Shown here: positions 1 through 10,812 of the stretch, in pieces | Layout of the letters: each line of letters starts with the position of its first letter | How positions within the stretch are numbered: position 1 is the stretch's first letter | Assembly (NCBI RefSeq): GCF_022376445.1 | Contig: NW_025955108.1 | Location: forward strand, 1 to 64,000 | Direction: 5' to 3' | From: Fomitopsis serialis | Lineage: Eukaryota > Basidiomycota > Agaricomycetes > Polyporales > Fomitopsidaceae | Length of the DNA stretch: 64,000 bases | Notes under the pieces: model-generated | Told to the model about the DNA's origin: nothing | What the model saw: the letters and a program-made list of their open reading frames with translations, nothing else | Database searches by the model: none | Translations under genes and position numbers: made by a program

Positions 1-49
1 CAAGATGGATATCGGCCAGGAAAGATACCTCAGCTGATGCTCGGCTCAT

Positions 50-262
50 GCATTGTCTTGGGTGAGACAAGACGGTCGGCTGAATCAAGACGGTGGTCGG
101 CTACAGATTTTCTCCAGCCGAGAGTCGGATAGTGCATTGTCTTGGGCGAGACAAGAAGGTTGGCTGGATCAAGACAGTGGTCGGCTGCAAAGCTTTTCCA
201 GCCGACAGTCAGATAGCGCATCATCTTGGGTGAGACAGAATGGTTGGCTGGGCGAGAATGTC
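50..262. repeat. 84-bp tandem repeat, about 2.5 units
   Basis: Units start with GCATTGTCTTGGG or a close variant at 50, 134 and 218, giving an exact 84-bp period. The third unit fades after about 45 bp. The units differ by scattered substitutions. Because 84 is divisible by three, both strands stay open, which produces spurious ORFs with a 28-residue period. I see no start context or splice signals that would make it a gene. The stretch 263-439 next to it shows nothing recognisable. Confidence 0.85.
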
Positions 263-439
263 TGGGTCAGCCAATCATCCCACGCACTGCCTTGCCCACC
301 TTGTGCCGCCTTGCCCGCCTTGTGCTCGGCCGACTCAATCACCTTCCATGAGACAGTTGCGGTCGGCTGAGGTCAGCCCATCCCATCCCATTCCACGAGA
401 CTGCACGTCGGCTGTACCATGGTCATCCATGAGACAGCT

Positions 440-2312
440 GAATGGGCTCCATGCCATGGGTATGGGTTTTGCATGGGTATCATGGGTACCCTTGGGTATG
501 GGTACTATCATGGGTAGATCTATGTGCAGTTCATGGTACTCATAATTTTGCATGGTATGGGATGTGTTTGTCGGTATCATACTGGCCAGGTGAGTTTCAC
601 TGACTGCATGGTCAATCACAACATTGTTGGAGCTTCCACTTTTGCAAGCCAGGACACATTGCTTAGATGGGAGTCACTTACATGAGGGCAGTTACTGTAC
701 CTATATTTCCAACATATATGGATATTCAGGTGGGACAACCACAACATTTGGGGAATAGCAAGGCTGTATACACAAATAAGTCTTACACATCACAACACAA
801 AATGTATAGTGATACCATGGGCAGAACCCTCTAAAGCTCATCATATTGGATCACCCAGATGTAGTGGGATTACAATGGTCAACATTGAGCAGAACAAATG
901 TATCTCAGGGTATACAAAAATTGAACTGAAACACAGACAAGATGTTGCATTGTGTCATGAATATGATAATGTCTGTCAGACTAGCCCCTGAGAAGAGGAT
1001 CATATTAGAATTATTTGAATTTATTTCTTGATCATCATCACTGAATCCTGTCTTATGTCACAGGCTTCCACTAATATATGATAAGTGGGGCCAGGGGATG
1101 AATGTGACCAGCCAATTATGCAATTACTTTCATTCAAGCCTAGTTAATACATTGCCAGGTGATAAGTGACACAATAAGGAGCATGATGTCTTATAAAAAG
1201 CATGATCATAGACCTACTGTATTCAATGGCCTGCCACCTGCATGTAACTGTGGCCACTGGTCACTCTGCTGAAATCCTGGATTTAGAAAATTAACTAACA
1301 AGGCATCTATGCTAAATGTAGTGCTGGAACTGCAGGTCTAGGCTCACCTCAAGGGGTCCATGACCAGTATTCATACTGATTTTTCAAAATTCTAGAGTGG
1401 CCCTGTCACATGTACCTAGCAAGAAATTAAGTATACAGTATTACTGGCTGTTCAGCATGGACAATTGCATGGTAAGATTCAGTATGATAATATTTTGTGC
1501 CAGTATAGTATCTCAGCTGCACTGGGCTACCAAGCGCATGGCACTGCATTTAATTGAGCATAATGGTACATACACTGTAATGCACTTGTTGTTGTCAATA
1601 GGACAACCTCAATAGTCTGTGTATCATTGGTTGGAGCATAACAATAAATGACAAAATCTGTCTTCTGGTTACTTATAAGAAGACAGGATGTGGCATAGGC
1701 AGGTCTTGCACAAACTTGGTTCCAGTCACTCAGGGTATTGCTTGGGTCAGGAGAGCTAGATAGGTAGATGAGATGGACAAGGAGAGAGTTAGGTTAGAAA
1801 GAACAGTGCATTGGTCTAACTACAATGTACAGAGTACTGTGGTTGTTAGTTGTGGGTCAAGATAGATGGTTTGTGGAGCAAAAGTGTGTCTTCCATGAGC
1901 AAGTTGACACTCCTTATATTCCTGCAGGTTGGCCTTGCTGAATCATCCTCATAATCATAAGTTGAACATTATTGAATGTTTGAAAATGGACTCAAATATA
2001 TAATGCAATTCTAGCAAGTACCAACTGTATCTTGAAGGCTGACATTACGGAAAGGGAACACTTGTCAACTTTCCCATACTGCTATTGCAAAGTACTTTGA
2101 AGCAAGCTTCAGGATCACCATATAGCTGTTGAACTGTGAGAGAAACATAGCACAGACTATCTAATCAACAGTTGCCAAATTTTACCACAGAATTATTACC
2201 ACAGAAGTCCATGGGTTGCATGGGTACATGGGTCAGATTTTGGCTACCCATACCCATACCCATGCATACCCATACCCATGACCCACATGGGTTATCCATA
2301 CCCATGCAATGC
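440..2312. mobile_element. S element: non-autonomous element with ATGGGT-rich inverted ends
   Basis: The left end (about 440-530) carries many copies of CATGGGTATGGGT. The right end (about 2207-2310) carries the same motif inverted (TACCCATACCCATG). Clusters of a short motif in opposite orientation at both ends resemble transposase-binding subterminal repeats of DNA transposons. The left 340 bp recur at 45.0-45.66 kb. The interior (780-2200) has only short random ORFs and no gene that I can support. The right end cuts into the last exon of the adjacent Plavaka gene. No clear target-site duplication was found, so the exact ends are approximate and the superfamily is unknown. Confidence 0.6.
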
Positions 2313-2682
2313 ACTAGTGAAGGTTATCTTTGCTCTACCGCGCAAGCTCCCTGCGGTGCAAGGCGGAGGGCCTGCACCTCCATGGTGGCCACGGGGTCCG
2401 CTCGCGTATGTAGAGTGGTACACTCGCTTCGCGCCTGCGGCTGACCCCTCCCACTTGATGTATTCGGTGAAGAAACCGCCGTCCTCAAGCAATGGTCTGC
2501 TGCAGGGGAAGATTATTCCCCTGTCACAGATCCGGCAATCCTGTCAGCTTACACCCATTTTCCCTGGCGGTCCTCGCGGCACTGTTCCCGACTCCTGGTC
2601 ATCGGAAAATGTGTTAGAAATGGCTAGTACTTTCTACGTTAACAACTGGGGTGGATTGTATGCATACCAAACACTTTGGTAG
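2313..2682 (+). pseudogene. Plavaka transposase, last exon only (copy P1)
   Basis: This is the C-terminal exon of a Plavaka-type transposase, the DDE-superfamily, CACTA-like DNA transposase of Agaricomycetes. It reads VKVIFALPRKL, then YVEWYTRFAPAADPSHLMYS, IIPLSQIRQSCQLTP and the closing NNWGGLYAYQTLW before the stop. The same blocks close the copies ending at 25935 (+) and 35983 (-), which identifies it. Everything upstream is missing because the S element abuts the exon, so this copy cannot make transposase. PAG-A begins 185 bp downstream on the same strand, the same order as at the other two Plavaka copies. Confidence 0.85.
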
Positions 2683-2867
2683 CCTCTAATAACAAGTACA
2701 GTTAATCCCATGGTATCCGGCGCTAATCGCACTGCGGGCGTCACACACGTTGTTCACAAGCCTTATCAAAGACCACGTCTCTGCATAGAGTCTTCAAACT
2801 GTTTGGCAAGCTCTCTGCTTGGACTCTGCTCCCTCGATCTTCCGCACCACCCCGTCAACCTTCCACC

Positions 2868-3895
2868 ATGCCTGCTCTCACCTCCGCTACAGTCTTCTAC
2901 ATGTCCACCTTCCTTCCATCTTTCCGCGATGTCTGCAGGAATACGGTGGCTTGTCGTAACGCCCCTCGGCCAGGTTGCGCCAATCATATCACTCTCGTCG
3001 CTGTATCCCGTTCAACCGGGCTGGGTACGCTATGGTGCTATGTACATTACACAGCTCTCTTGTGCTGCTGGATACTGACACCATCATACTGTCAGTGCCC
3101 CTTATCTCACGTATGCGGCACCCCACAGAGCTTGCCAGTGCTGCAGCCCGACCAGGCAGACATTGTGATCTCACAACCCTACATCAACGCAGAGCTACCG
3201 CGAGACTGGGAAGACGGGTACATCTTCCTCGGAGGGGTTCACGCCTGGCACCGAAGTGTGGGGTTCCCGCTGTGTCTGCGGGAGGAGGGAAAGAAGGCGG
3301 TTGTGGAGGTCTTTCTCTACTATGAGGTGTGTCATTATTTCTTCCCAAATGTTCCCCGACACTCAGGGCGAGCACACAGAATTTCCATGGGCCGATGATC
3401 CTGCCCCTTATGTGCCGCATGTACGACAACCACATCGAGTTTCCGTTCTGGCAGCCAGTTACGGAGCAAGCCCTCCCTTGCCTCAATCGCTGGAAGCGCG
3501 ATCCTGACGTGTTCCCCGTCCTATTCAAAATGTTCAATGCCGAACAACGCAAGTGGCTGCCCATCCCTTCCATCAACGAGCTCATCTGCATCCCCCTTCC
3601 CTTGACCAACGTCATCATGATCAAGTACGCACAAATCTCTGCGACACCTTGGCACCACATGTACGGCTTCGGAATCGGACCCCGGGCTTCACGCCCATTG
3701 AGCAACCTGCTCGCCCGGATGTACGGCCTTCGGTACATCTGGCCGACAGGCTTCCCCCTCCCACGCAGCCAGATTACTTTGGCGCCCACCATAGTTACGC
3801 GCGGCGCATGCAACATCCGTCTCCTTGTAACCCTGTCGGAGGGCGAGCCGGGTTACACCATGGAGAATGTGGAGGGTGCTGAGACCGAGGACTGA
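2868..3895 (+). CDS. PAG-A: intact three-exon gene of the Plavaka-associated family
   Basis: I do not recognise this family. Exons are 2868-3041 (58 codons), 3096-3326 (77) and 3380-3895 (171 plus stop), 306 aa in all. The two phase-0 introns are 54 and 53 nt (GT...AG). The model is supported by the same exon breaks in seven relatives here. The start lies in a good context (CCACCATG) after a CT-rich stretch (2766-2867) like a fungal promoter. Conserved blocks are NHITLV...GLGTLW closing exon 1, a Cys codon opening exon 2, YIFLGGVHAW and VVEVFLYYE closing exon 2, then LPLMCR, QPVTEQALPCLNRWKRDP, IPLPLTNVIMIKYA and YIWPTGFPLPRS in exon 3. There is no signal peptide, membrane span or known catalytic motif. 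It may be a second protein of the Plavaka element or a host gene carried along. Confidence 0.75.
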
Positions 3896-4191
3896 TCATG
3901 GGTATTGTAGTGCCGTCTCTTTAGCGATGTACTGTACCATATGTGTTTGGATATACATTCTATTGAATTACTCTACTCGTTGGAACCGCGCTGTTTGAAA
4001 CCGTGCGTCTCCAGTGCGGGATTCTACGCCTACAAAATTGGGGCCCGGGGGCGCCAATGGGTCCGGTGTTCGGCGCTAGTGGTAAATTAAAAACTTCTCA
4101 CGCCTTGTTCAACGCTCTCGCATCGCTTTCAAACTCTCTGAAAACGCTTTCTCTTCCTCTTATCCTCTTCACCATCCACCTGTCCACCATC

Positions 4192-4428
4192 ATGGCTTCT
4201 TTGGATCCTCGTGTTCAATTCCACATCTCTACGCTCATTCCTTCCTTCAGCGATGTTTGCAAGAAAGTCAAGCGGTGCCCCCATGTGCCGAACGGTTCCC
4301 TCAACCACCTCACGGTGGTTGAGATATCGAGGACAGGTCTGGGGACCCTGTGGAGCCATGTGAGTGACAAATTCCATGATGAGTCTTGTTGGATACTGAC
4401 AGAAACATACATAGTGCCTGAGGACTGT
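4192..4428 (+). pseudogene. PAG-B, 5' part (exon 1, intron 1, start of exon 2)
   Basis: Exon 1 (4192-4359, 56 codons) matches PAG-A: HISTLIPSFSDVCKKV, LNHLTVV and GLGTLWSH, followed by a canonical GTGAGT donor at 4360. The start has ACCATCATGG context and lies behind a CT-rich leader (4100-4190). Intron 1 ends at ACATAG, and exon 2 opens with TGC about 4415, then is cut by the LINE that begins after 4428. The 3' part resumes at 10813. The LINE insertion and a stop in exon 2 make it a pseudogene. Between PAG-A and this gene (3896-4191) I see only the leader. Confidence 0.8.
4417..4428. repeat. Target-site duplication of the LINE, left copy
   Basis: CCTGAGGACTGT occurs here and again at 10813-10824, a perfect 12-bp duplication immediately outside both ends of the LINE. 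Removing the element and one copy restores a continuous start of PAG-B exon 2 (Cys-Leu-Arg-Thr-Val). Confidence 0.93.
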
Positions 4429-4667
4429 TGTTTTTGTTGTTGGTTCCCTTTATTGTCACTGAGGGCGAAGCCCTATGTAGACATTACATGCGAAGGTCTG
4501 GTCTATGTATTCGTGTCCGTTGTCGCGTAGCATCGCCGTCCGCCGAAGCTTCGGGCTGGTGGGTTTGTGTACCGTAATATATGCAATGAAATGGACTGGT
4601 GGGGAGAGGGAAATGGAAAGTTCGGAGTCCGAGGTTTGTGGTCCGTGCGCTGCGCGCAATCTCTGCA

Positions 4668-7600
4668 TTAGCGTGTCCGTCCATCTCCAGCCTTTGCGGC
4701 CTTGTCCGGGTCCGAGTCCTTCAGCGTCAGGTCTCCGTAGGCGGCCGCGAAGCGGCCGGTGTCATGAATGTATCGGAAGAGGTGTGTGAGCAGGTTTGGC
4801 GCATTGAGAAGGTCTTTTATCGAGCGAGCTGCAGGACCTGCGTCGCGTGCTAGACGGTCTCTATGTTCGTTGTGGGCCGGACACTCCATGAGGAAGTGGT
4901 ACACCATCTCGCGCGTGGTACGGCAAGACGGGCACAAGGGTGAGTCTTCCTTATGGATCCTAAACAGGTATTTCTGAAGCGGAACATGCTCAGTGCGAAG
5001 TTGAATGAGAATACTCGCCTGTCGTCGGGGCAGTCTTCCTGCCAGTTTTCCGTATTGCTTCGATGGCATCTCTGGGTCTATCCGATCCATCCTCGCCGCT
5101 CGGGGCGACTCCCTCCACTCCGCCTTTGCCAGTCGTGTGAACCTCTCGTTATGCATCTGCCGCACTCTGGCAAGACTGGCCGGGAGCTTCTCCTGCAGCC
5201 AGCCTGGGAGGTCCTTGACTGGGCTGCTGTCTCCTCGCACCGCTTTCTTCACCTCCACATCCGCCAGCTCATTCCCGTCAATGCCCTTGTGTCCGGGGAC
5301 CCATCTGAGTGTTAGGTCGATGTTAGGATGTCGTCGTTCGAGTCGCTCGATTGCGCCCAGGAGTCTGTCGAGCATGTAATGCGCCGGGTGAGGTTTCCTA
5401 TTCTTTGATGCGTGGAGGCATGCCAAGTTGTCTGCCGCCGCGGATGCTTTCGCGCACGAAATCTCCCAGTGTAACAGCGCGATGCCCAGGTTCAGTCCCA
5501 CGATCTCTCCCTCGTAGACTGTATGTCTCGCTGATGGCCCGAGGTGATATCGCAGGACTTTGGGCTCGCCGTTTGGTACTACCAGTACCGCTGCCGCTCC
5601 GACTCCATCGTCAATGTCCGAGCCATCTGAGTATATCCTCCATCCTTCTTTCCTTGCCCAGATCTCTTCGTCAGCTGCCGCGTCTTCCTTCGAGGGTGCG
5701 ATTGAGACTCTGAAGGGCGGCCGCCAGCTTGGGGGAGGCGTACTGCCTCGATCGTCTCCACGTCCTTGGGGTCAAGGTCGTATGCGCCCAGAATCTCGTG
5801 GAGAGGGCTGCGGTGTCGTTTGACCCATCGCGCAGCTTGCTCGACGTGACGGTGGAGGGGTGAGAGGTCGGTAGTGTGCATAACCTGGTAGCTTCGTGCA
5901 TTATCAACTTATCAACCAACAGATGGAAGGGGAGAAGGTTCAGGTGCGCAGTTAGGGAGTCAGTGGGCATTGATCTCATCGCGCCCGAGATCATGAGGCA
6001 GGCTTGACGGTGTACACGCTCGAGCTTTCGGATTACTCCGACAGACCCGTAACGCTGTTTGCGGCCTTCCATTTGTCGCTGTGGGACAAGCCATACACTC
6101 GCCGCGTACAGCATCGCAGGTATGAGCATCTGCAGGTACAGGGACTTCACATGTCTCATCGGGATCCCATGTTTCGGGCGTGCAAGGTGGCCGAACTGCA
6201 TGAGCCATGTCGTGCCCTTCTTCAGGGCATACTCGGCTTGCTTTTTGAAACACAGTTTACGGTCTATCCAGACCCCAGGAACTTAGCGTCCGCCGAGGGT
6301 TGCACTGACCCATCTGAGAGGTCCAGCGAGGGACCCATGTCGTCGTTCGCAAGGCTCGGGTCAGCGTGCATGAGGCATAGCTTCGAGATCTCGAAGCGAG
6401 AGTTCCGCGTGCGGGACCACTCCTTTGCGCCGCCTGCGCGCTCCATGTAGCTCCGTAGGGTCGAACACGTCGCGTCCAAGTCCTTGCCCACCGCTATTGT
6501 GGCTACATCATCAATGAAGCCCAGTGTGAGCTCTCCCCTTTTCTTGTCAGCACATTCCAGTAGCACCAGATTGTAGACTTTGTACAATAGGACTGAGAGT
6601 GGGCATCCCTGATCTATCCCACTTAGGATGACGAACAGGTTCAAGACAAAGTCGTCAAACGACAACCATGTCTTTCGGCCATGGAGCTTTTCTCGTAGCC
6701 AGTCGACGACTGCTTTGGGTACGCCACGCATACGGAGCTCATGGAACAAGCGCTCTGGGATAGCACTGGGGAATGCTGCCTCCACGTCCAAGAACAGGAC
6801 AGAGGCGACCTTCTTTGCCCGCCAGGCATCTCGGATCGTCTTGGTCAGTAAGTGTAGTGAGTCAGTCGTTGTACGCCTGGCTCGTCCCCCAAAGTGGAGA
6901 TTGGGGAACAAATTGAGTCTCTCGAACTCGTATTCGACAGTCTCGGCGACGCATGACGAGAGGATCTTGGCCATGCAGCTCATGAGCGCTATGGGCCTAT
7001 ACGACTTCGCAATCGAGTAGTCGTTTTTCCCCGGTTTTCGTAACACAACCGTCGTGGAGAGTTTCCACTCCTCGGGTAGTAACGCAAGTCGAATGTAGCA
7101 CGGAATAGGGACCGAGAATTGGGACCAATAGATCCGCGCACCTTTTGTAAACCTCGTTAGGTATTCCATCGGGGCCTGGGGCTTTGAATTCCTTGAGGCG
7201 GTTACACGCTGCGTGGATTTGGTGGTCCGAGATGTGCGCAAATTCGAAGGCGGGGGCGGGTAGTGCTCAGTATTAGGGTCTGGGAGTTCGAGGTCAGGAG
7301 GGGCTGTGGGAAGAACATCTCATAGAGGACGCGACTCTTCTCCTCGTTCTCGTGTTCAAGGTGGGCGCTGCCCGGGCGATGTAGCGGCGGTACCCTACTC
7401 TTGCTGCTGTCAGACGATCCTGCGCAGATGAACTTCCCTATCGTCCAGACTGACTTTGCGTCCGCCTCTTCGAGCCACGCCTCCCAGTGCGCCTTCTTGG
7501 CTGCGCGTACCTGGTCGCCATAGCGGTTCCGTATTTTCCGGTACTCTGCATGTATGGGGTGCCTAGGGAACTCGCGTTGCTTGAATGCGCGTCGTCCCTG

Positions 7601-8599
7601 TCGCCCGACCTCTTTCCGCATTGAGTTGAGCTCCTTCGAGTACCATCGCTTGGCGAAGGGTGGCGGTTTAGTCCCGGGACTGTCTCCTGGATTGTTTCGG
7701 TGAGTGTACTCATGAGCAGCGAAAGTGTCTCATTGAAACTCTCCTTCGTGTTTAGGCAGCCGTTGGGGATAGGTACATCCTCCAGCCGGATTGCGAGCTC
7801 TGTTCGGAACTCATTCCAGTCAACTCTCCTAAAGTTCCGGAATGTGCGGGGGCTGATCGGGGATGTCGAGTAGGAATGTCGTGCGGATGGGGAAGTGGTC
7901 CGTGTTGGGAGGGCGCAGGTCCGCGGCAACATCACATGACAAAAGGCAGTCCTTCAGGCCTTCCGTCGCAAAGACATTGTCTGGGCGAGTAAGGTTTTTA
8001 GTACGCGAAGCTACGAGGGTGGGGATACCCTGCGGGAGGAGCATATGCATATCAAAAACACTCAGCATGTCAATAAGCTTGTCTGCTTGGTCCAGGGCTT
8101 GGTTCGTGAACAAGTGGGAGTTCCGCTCATCATCCCAGCACGGGTGGTGACGGTTGAAGTCCCCGAGCCAGAGTATGTGGCGCTTGGGGTCCTCGTCCTC
8201 GTCTTGCAGCAACTTTCGCGACTCCCTCGACAGGACGGCTTGCGCAAGATCGCTATCCTGGGGGTTGTACACGTTAAAGATGTGGATCGTGGACGTGGCT
8301 AGGCATAGGGTGACAGCTGTGATATCAGGGGAAGCAACTGGGATCGCTGTCCAAATATTAGTAGATACGCGTTTATTGATTAGTATAACAGATCTGGACG
8401 TAGCCTTATTATCCTTGTGTCCAGTAGGGTATGTCACGATCCAGTCGGAGGCAGCGCGGGTGTTATTTTAGTGATCTAGGTAGGGTTCTTGCAGGGCTAC
8501 AACATCGAAGTCGGTGATGTCATGGAGCAGGGCCGACTGGGCAATGTTGGACTTGTTCACATTCGCCTGACAAACCCTTAGTTCTCTAGGTTGTTCCAT
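4668..8599 (-). pseudogene. LINE ORF2: endonuclease, reverse transcriptase, RNase H (broken)
   Basis: The start ATG (8599-8597) overlaps the end of ORF1 in another frame, suggesting coupled translation. An AP-type endonuclease follows (FDVVALQEPYL, then LWLGDFNRHHPCWD and TDHFPI), but an in-frame TAA near 8468 interrupts it. Reverse transcriptase lies at about 7150-6300 with FLDVEAAFPS, GIDQGCPLS and LGFIDDVA, so the catalytic aspartates are kept. RNase H follows (YSDGSDIDDGVGAA near 5640, then LRWVPGHKGIDGNELAD). The C-terminus has a Cys/His cluster, CPSCRTTREMVYHFLMEC. Frame changes occur near 7850, 7650, 6260 and 5550-5700. It would copy LINE RNA at the nicked target site, but this copy should be inactive unless some breaks are read errors. 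Confidence 0.88.
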
Positions 8600-10660
8600 C
8601 ATCGTTTACCTTGTCGAAGTAGTCCTCACTTGTCGCCGACACGCGCGAGCCGGGGCACGTCGGCGGCAGGGAGCGGCTGGTGAAGCCGCCTTCGCCAGTC
8701 AAGGTGGACTGGCGACGACCATCCGCCGTGCGGAAGCTGGACGTTCGCGGCCGGGTTGGGCCAGCCGCTACACCTGGGTTCGAGCCCTGGCCGGCTCGGG
8801 TCCAGCCCTGGTCCTGAGTACGCTGACTCGGGCTGTCGCGACGGTGCGGTGGAGGGTCACGCAGACGGGGGTCGCGAGCTTGGGGATCAGGTAACGGCTC
8901 GTCGCTCCAGTCACCTCCAAGGCGGCTCGCCCTCGACGGGTGCATGTGTCGGTGAGTCGCGCCAGATGTCTCTGCACGTGGGGCCTCCGGAGGTCTCTGG
9001 GGTGCTGCAAAGTCGCGGAACGGGAATGTGGGCACGTCGGGCACGTAATGCTGCTCCCAGGATGCCGGGTCGTCAGCGATGGGGAAGAATCGATACTGCT
9101 CCAGCGTGTTTGCACGCTGGATCTTCCGGTTCGCCTCGATGAAGGCGGGGCAGTAGCGGGACCAGGAGGTGTGGCCCGCTTCATTACAGTTGACGCAGTA
9201 ACACTGGAACGGGCCTGCCGGAGTGTCGCACTTTTGTGTCGTGTGCTCGGGGACGTGCACATTCCGCACTTCGGTGTTCCCTTGCAGTCGAACGCCATGT
9301 GGCCTGGTTCCAGGAGCTGGCACTTCATGCAGCGCCGGGCCTCCTTAACCAAGCGCCACACATTCATCTTCCGTCCGAGGTACGTGAGGCCATTGACGAT
9401 CACGTCATTGGCCCGTCTTGCGTTGCTGAACTTCGCAATTGCATAGGCCGTTCTCTGATTAAGCTTTCTTTTGTCAATAGGTTTAATCCAGTGTACGACC
9501 ATGAGGTCGCGTTCTTTCCATCCGTTCTCTTTTTTGAGCTGTCTGTACGCCTGTTCGCTCGGGACGAACGACATCGGCATGCCCTGCCAGACGACCGCAT
9601 AATAGCGGGCTCGTACTGTTGCCTCTAGGCCAAACTTGCCAGTGAAGGCCGCCAGATGCTTCTCCAGCCTCAGCCAGGTTACCACCTCTTTGGAGCTTAG
9701 CTCATACAGGATGCCCCCGTTCTTGAGCTTTTGCGCGGATACGAATCTCGCGCCCCCTGGCGCAACCATTTCTCCCTCGTTCGCCATCATATCAAGAGCA
9801 AGGTTGGCCTTCGTGACCAACTCCAGTTCTGTGAGTGGAGTTCCATCCTCCCTTGTCCTCGACTTCACATCAATCAGCATCTGACGCCCTTTGACGCTCT
9901 CCCGCGCCATCGTCGTAGCATGCGTGATTGGCAGTTGGTGCTGGATTGCGGCCGCATAAGTGGGCCATCCTCCAGTACCAACTGGCTGGGCACCTCCCGA
10001 GTCCATCGGAGCAGCATACTCCTGGACAGGTGGGGGTGCCTTCCATGCCTCTCGTGTCTCTCTCAGTACGTCCTCCCATTCTCCTCGTCGCTCATCCACC
10101 ATCTCCAAGTCCTTCGCCAGCTTCGTCTGAGACACAGCTAATTTGCGTACCTCCTCTGTCAACCTCCCCAACGTTCCATTGAGCTCCGTCGTCCACTTCG
10201 TCTGCTTGTCCGCCATCTCCTCGAGGCGGTCGATCTTGCCCTCTCCTAGTTCGCCCGGTTCACCATCGTCCTTCTCTGCAATCCGCATGAGGATGGGGCG
10301 TATGTTGTCCAAGACTTTGGCCGCCGGGCGGTTGTCGCGGATAGCCTCTGCATAGGTGGCGAAGGCGTATATGGCCGCCCGTACAGTCGCCTGATTACTT
10401 GTCTCTGCAGCAAACCTCAGTCCCTCCACCAGCGCGCCCAAGGAGGGCTGCGACTCCTTTGCAATCAGGGCTCGTCGTAGTAGGACCTCCTTCGCTTTCT
10501 CGTAGGTGTCTACTGTCTCTCTCTCTGGCTGTGTATCAGTCTGCAATGCTGAGGGGGTCGACCTCATATTCGGTCGCTCGCCGGCGCCTTTCGCGACTGT
10601 CGGTGACGCCGCTGTTTTCGCTGCCTTAGACGTCAGTCCACTTCTTGTGGAGTTCGACAT
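8586..10660 (-). pseudogene. LINE ORF1: gag-like RNA-binding protein with zinc knuckles (one frameshift)
   Basis: About 690 codons if one frame change between roughly 9290 and 9230 is bridged. The N-terminal half is charged and partly coiled-coil-like. A central domain (around 9700-9350) is followed by a zinc knuckle CMKCQLLEPGHMAFDC and a second cluster, CYCVNCNEAGHTSWSRYC, which is only in frame after the shift. Cys/His knuckles of this type bind the element's RNA in the ribonucleoprotein. The C-terminal tail is rich in Arg, Pro and Ser. Its stop codon overlaps the ORF2 start by 14 nt. Confidence 0.85.
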
Positions 10661-10812
10661 TGAGTCTCTACTGTGTGTAGAGTTCTAGATTTATTGCCTA
10701 GAGAGCCTGTAGTGGCTCTTGCCGCTGTCCTGACGTCCGTTTACCCCTCCCGTCAGAGGTTCGGACCGTGGGAAAATTGCCAGAGTATGAGCGTTAGAAG
10801 CAAAGAGGGATC

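Larger units (their letters stand above)
4429..10812 (-). mobile_element. Full-length Tad-like LINE (non-LTR retrotransposon), 6384 bp
   Basis: The element lies on the minus strand between two perfect copies of a 12-bp target duplication, so both ends are exact. On its own strand it has about 150 nt of 5' leader, ORF1 (gag-like with zinc knuckles), an overlapping ORF2 (endonuclease, reverse transcriptase, RNase H) and a 3' UTR of about 240 nt ending in an A-rich AACAACAAAAACA tail. This domain set is typical of fungal Tad1/I-group LINEs. Full length plus an undamaged duplication indicates a fairly recent insertion, but both ORFs now carry frameshifts, and ORF2 has a stop. A related 3' end lies at 45673-45946. 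Confidence 0.93.

Noticed and set aside
2205..2310. Telomere-like or centromere-like repeat (CCCATA)n
   Set aside because: It is short, inverted at the other end of the S element and repeated at 44.96 kb; better explained as subterminal repeats.
8768..10660. 630-codon single ORF as the complete LINE ORF1
   Set aside because: The last part reads out of frame after about 9250. The second zinc knuckle and the true end at 8586 are in another frame.
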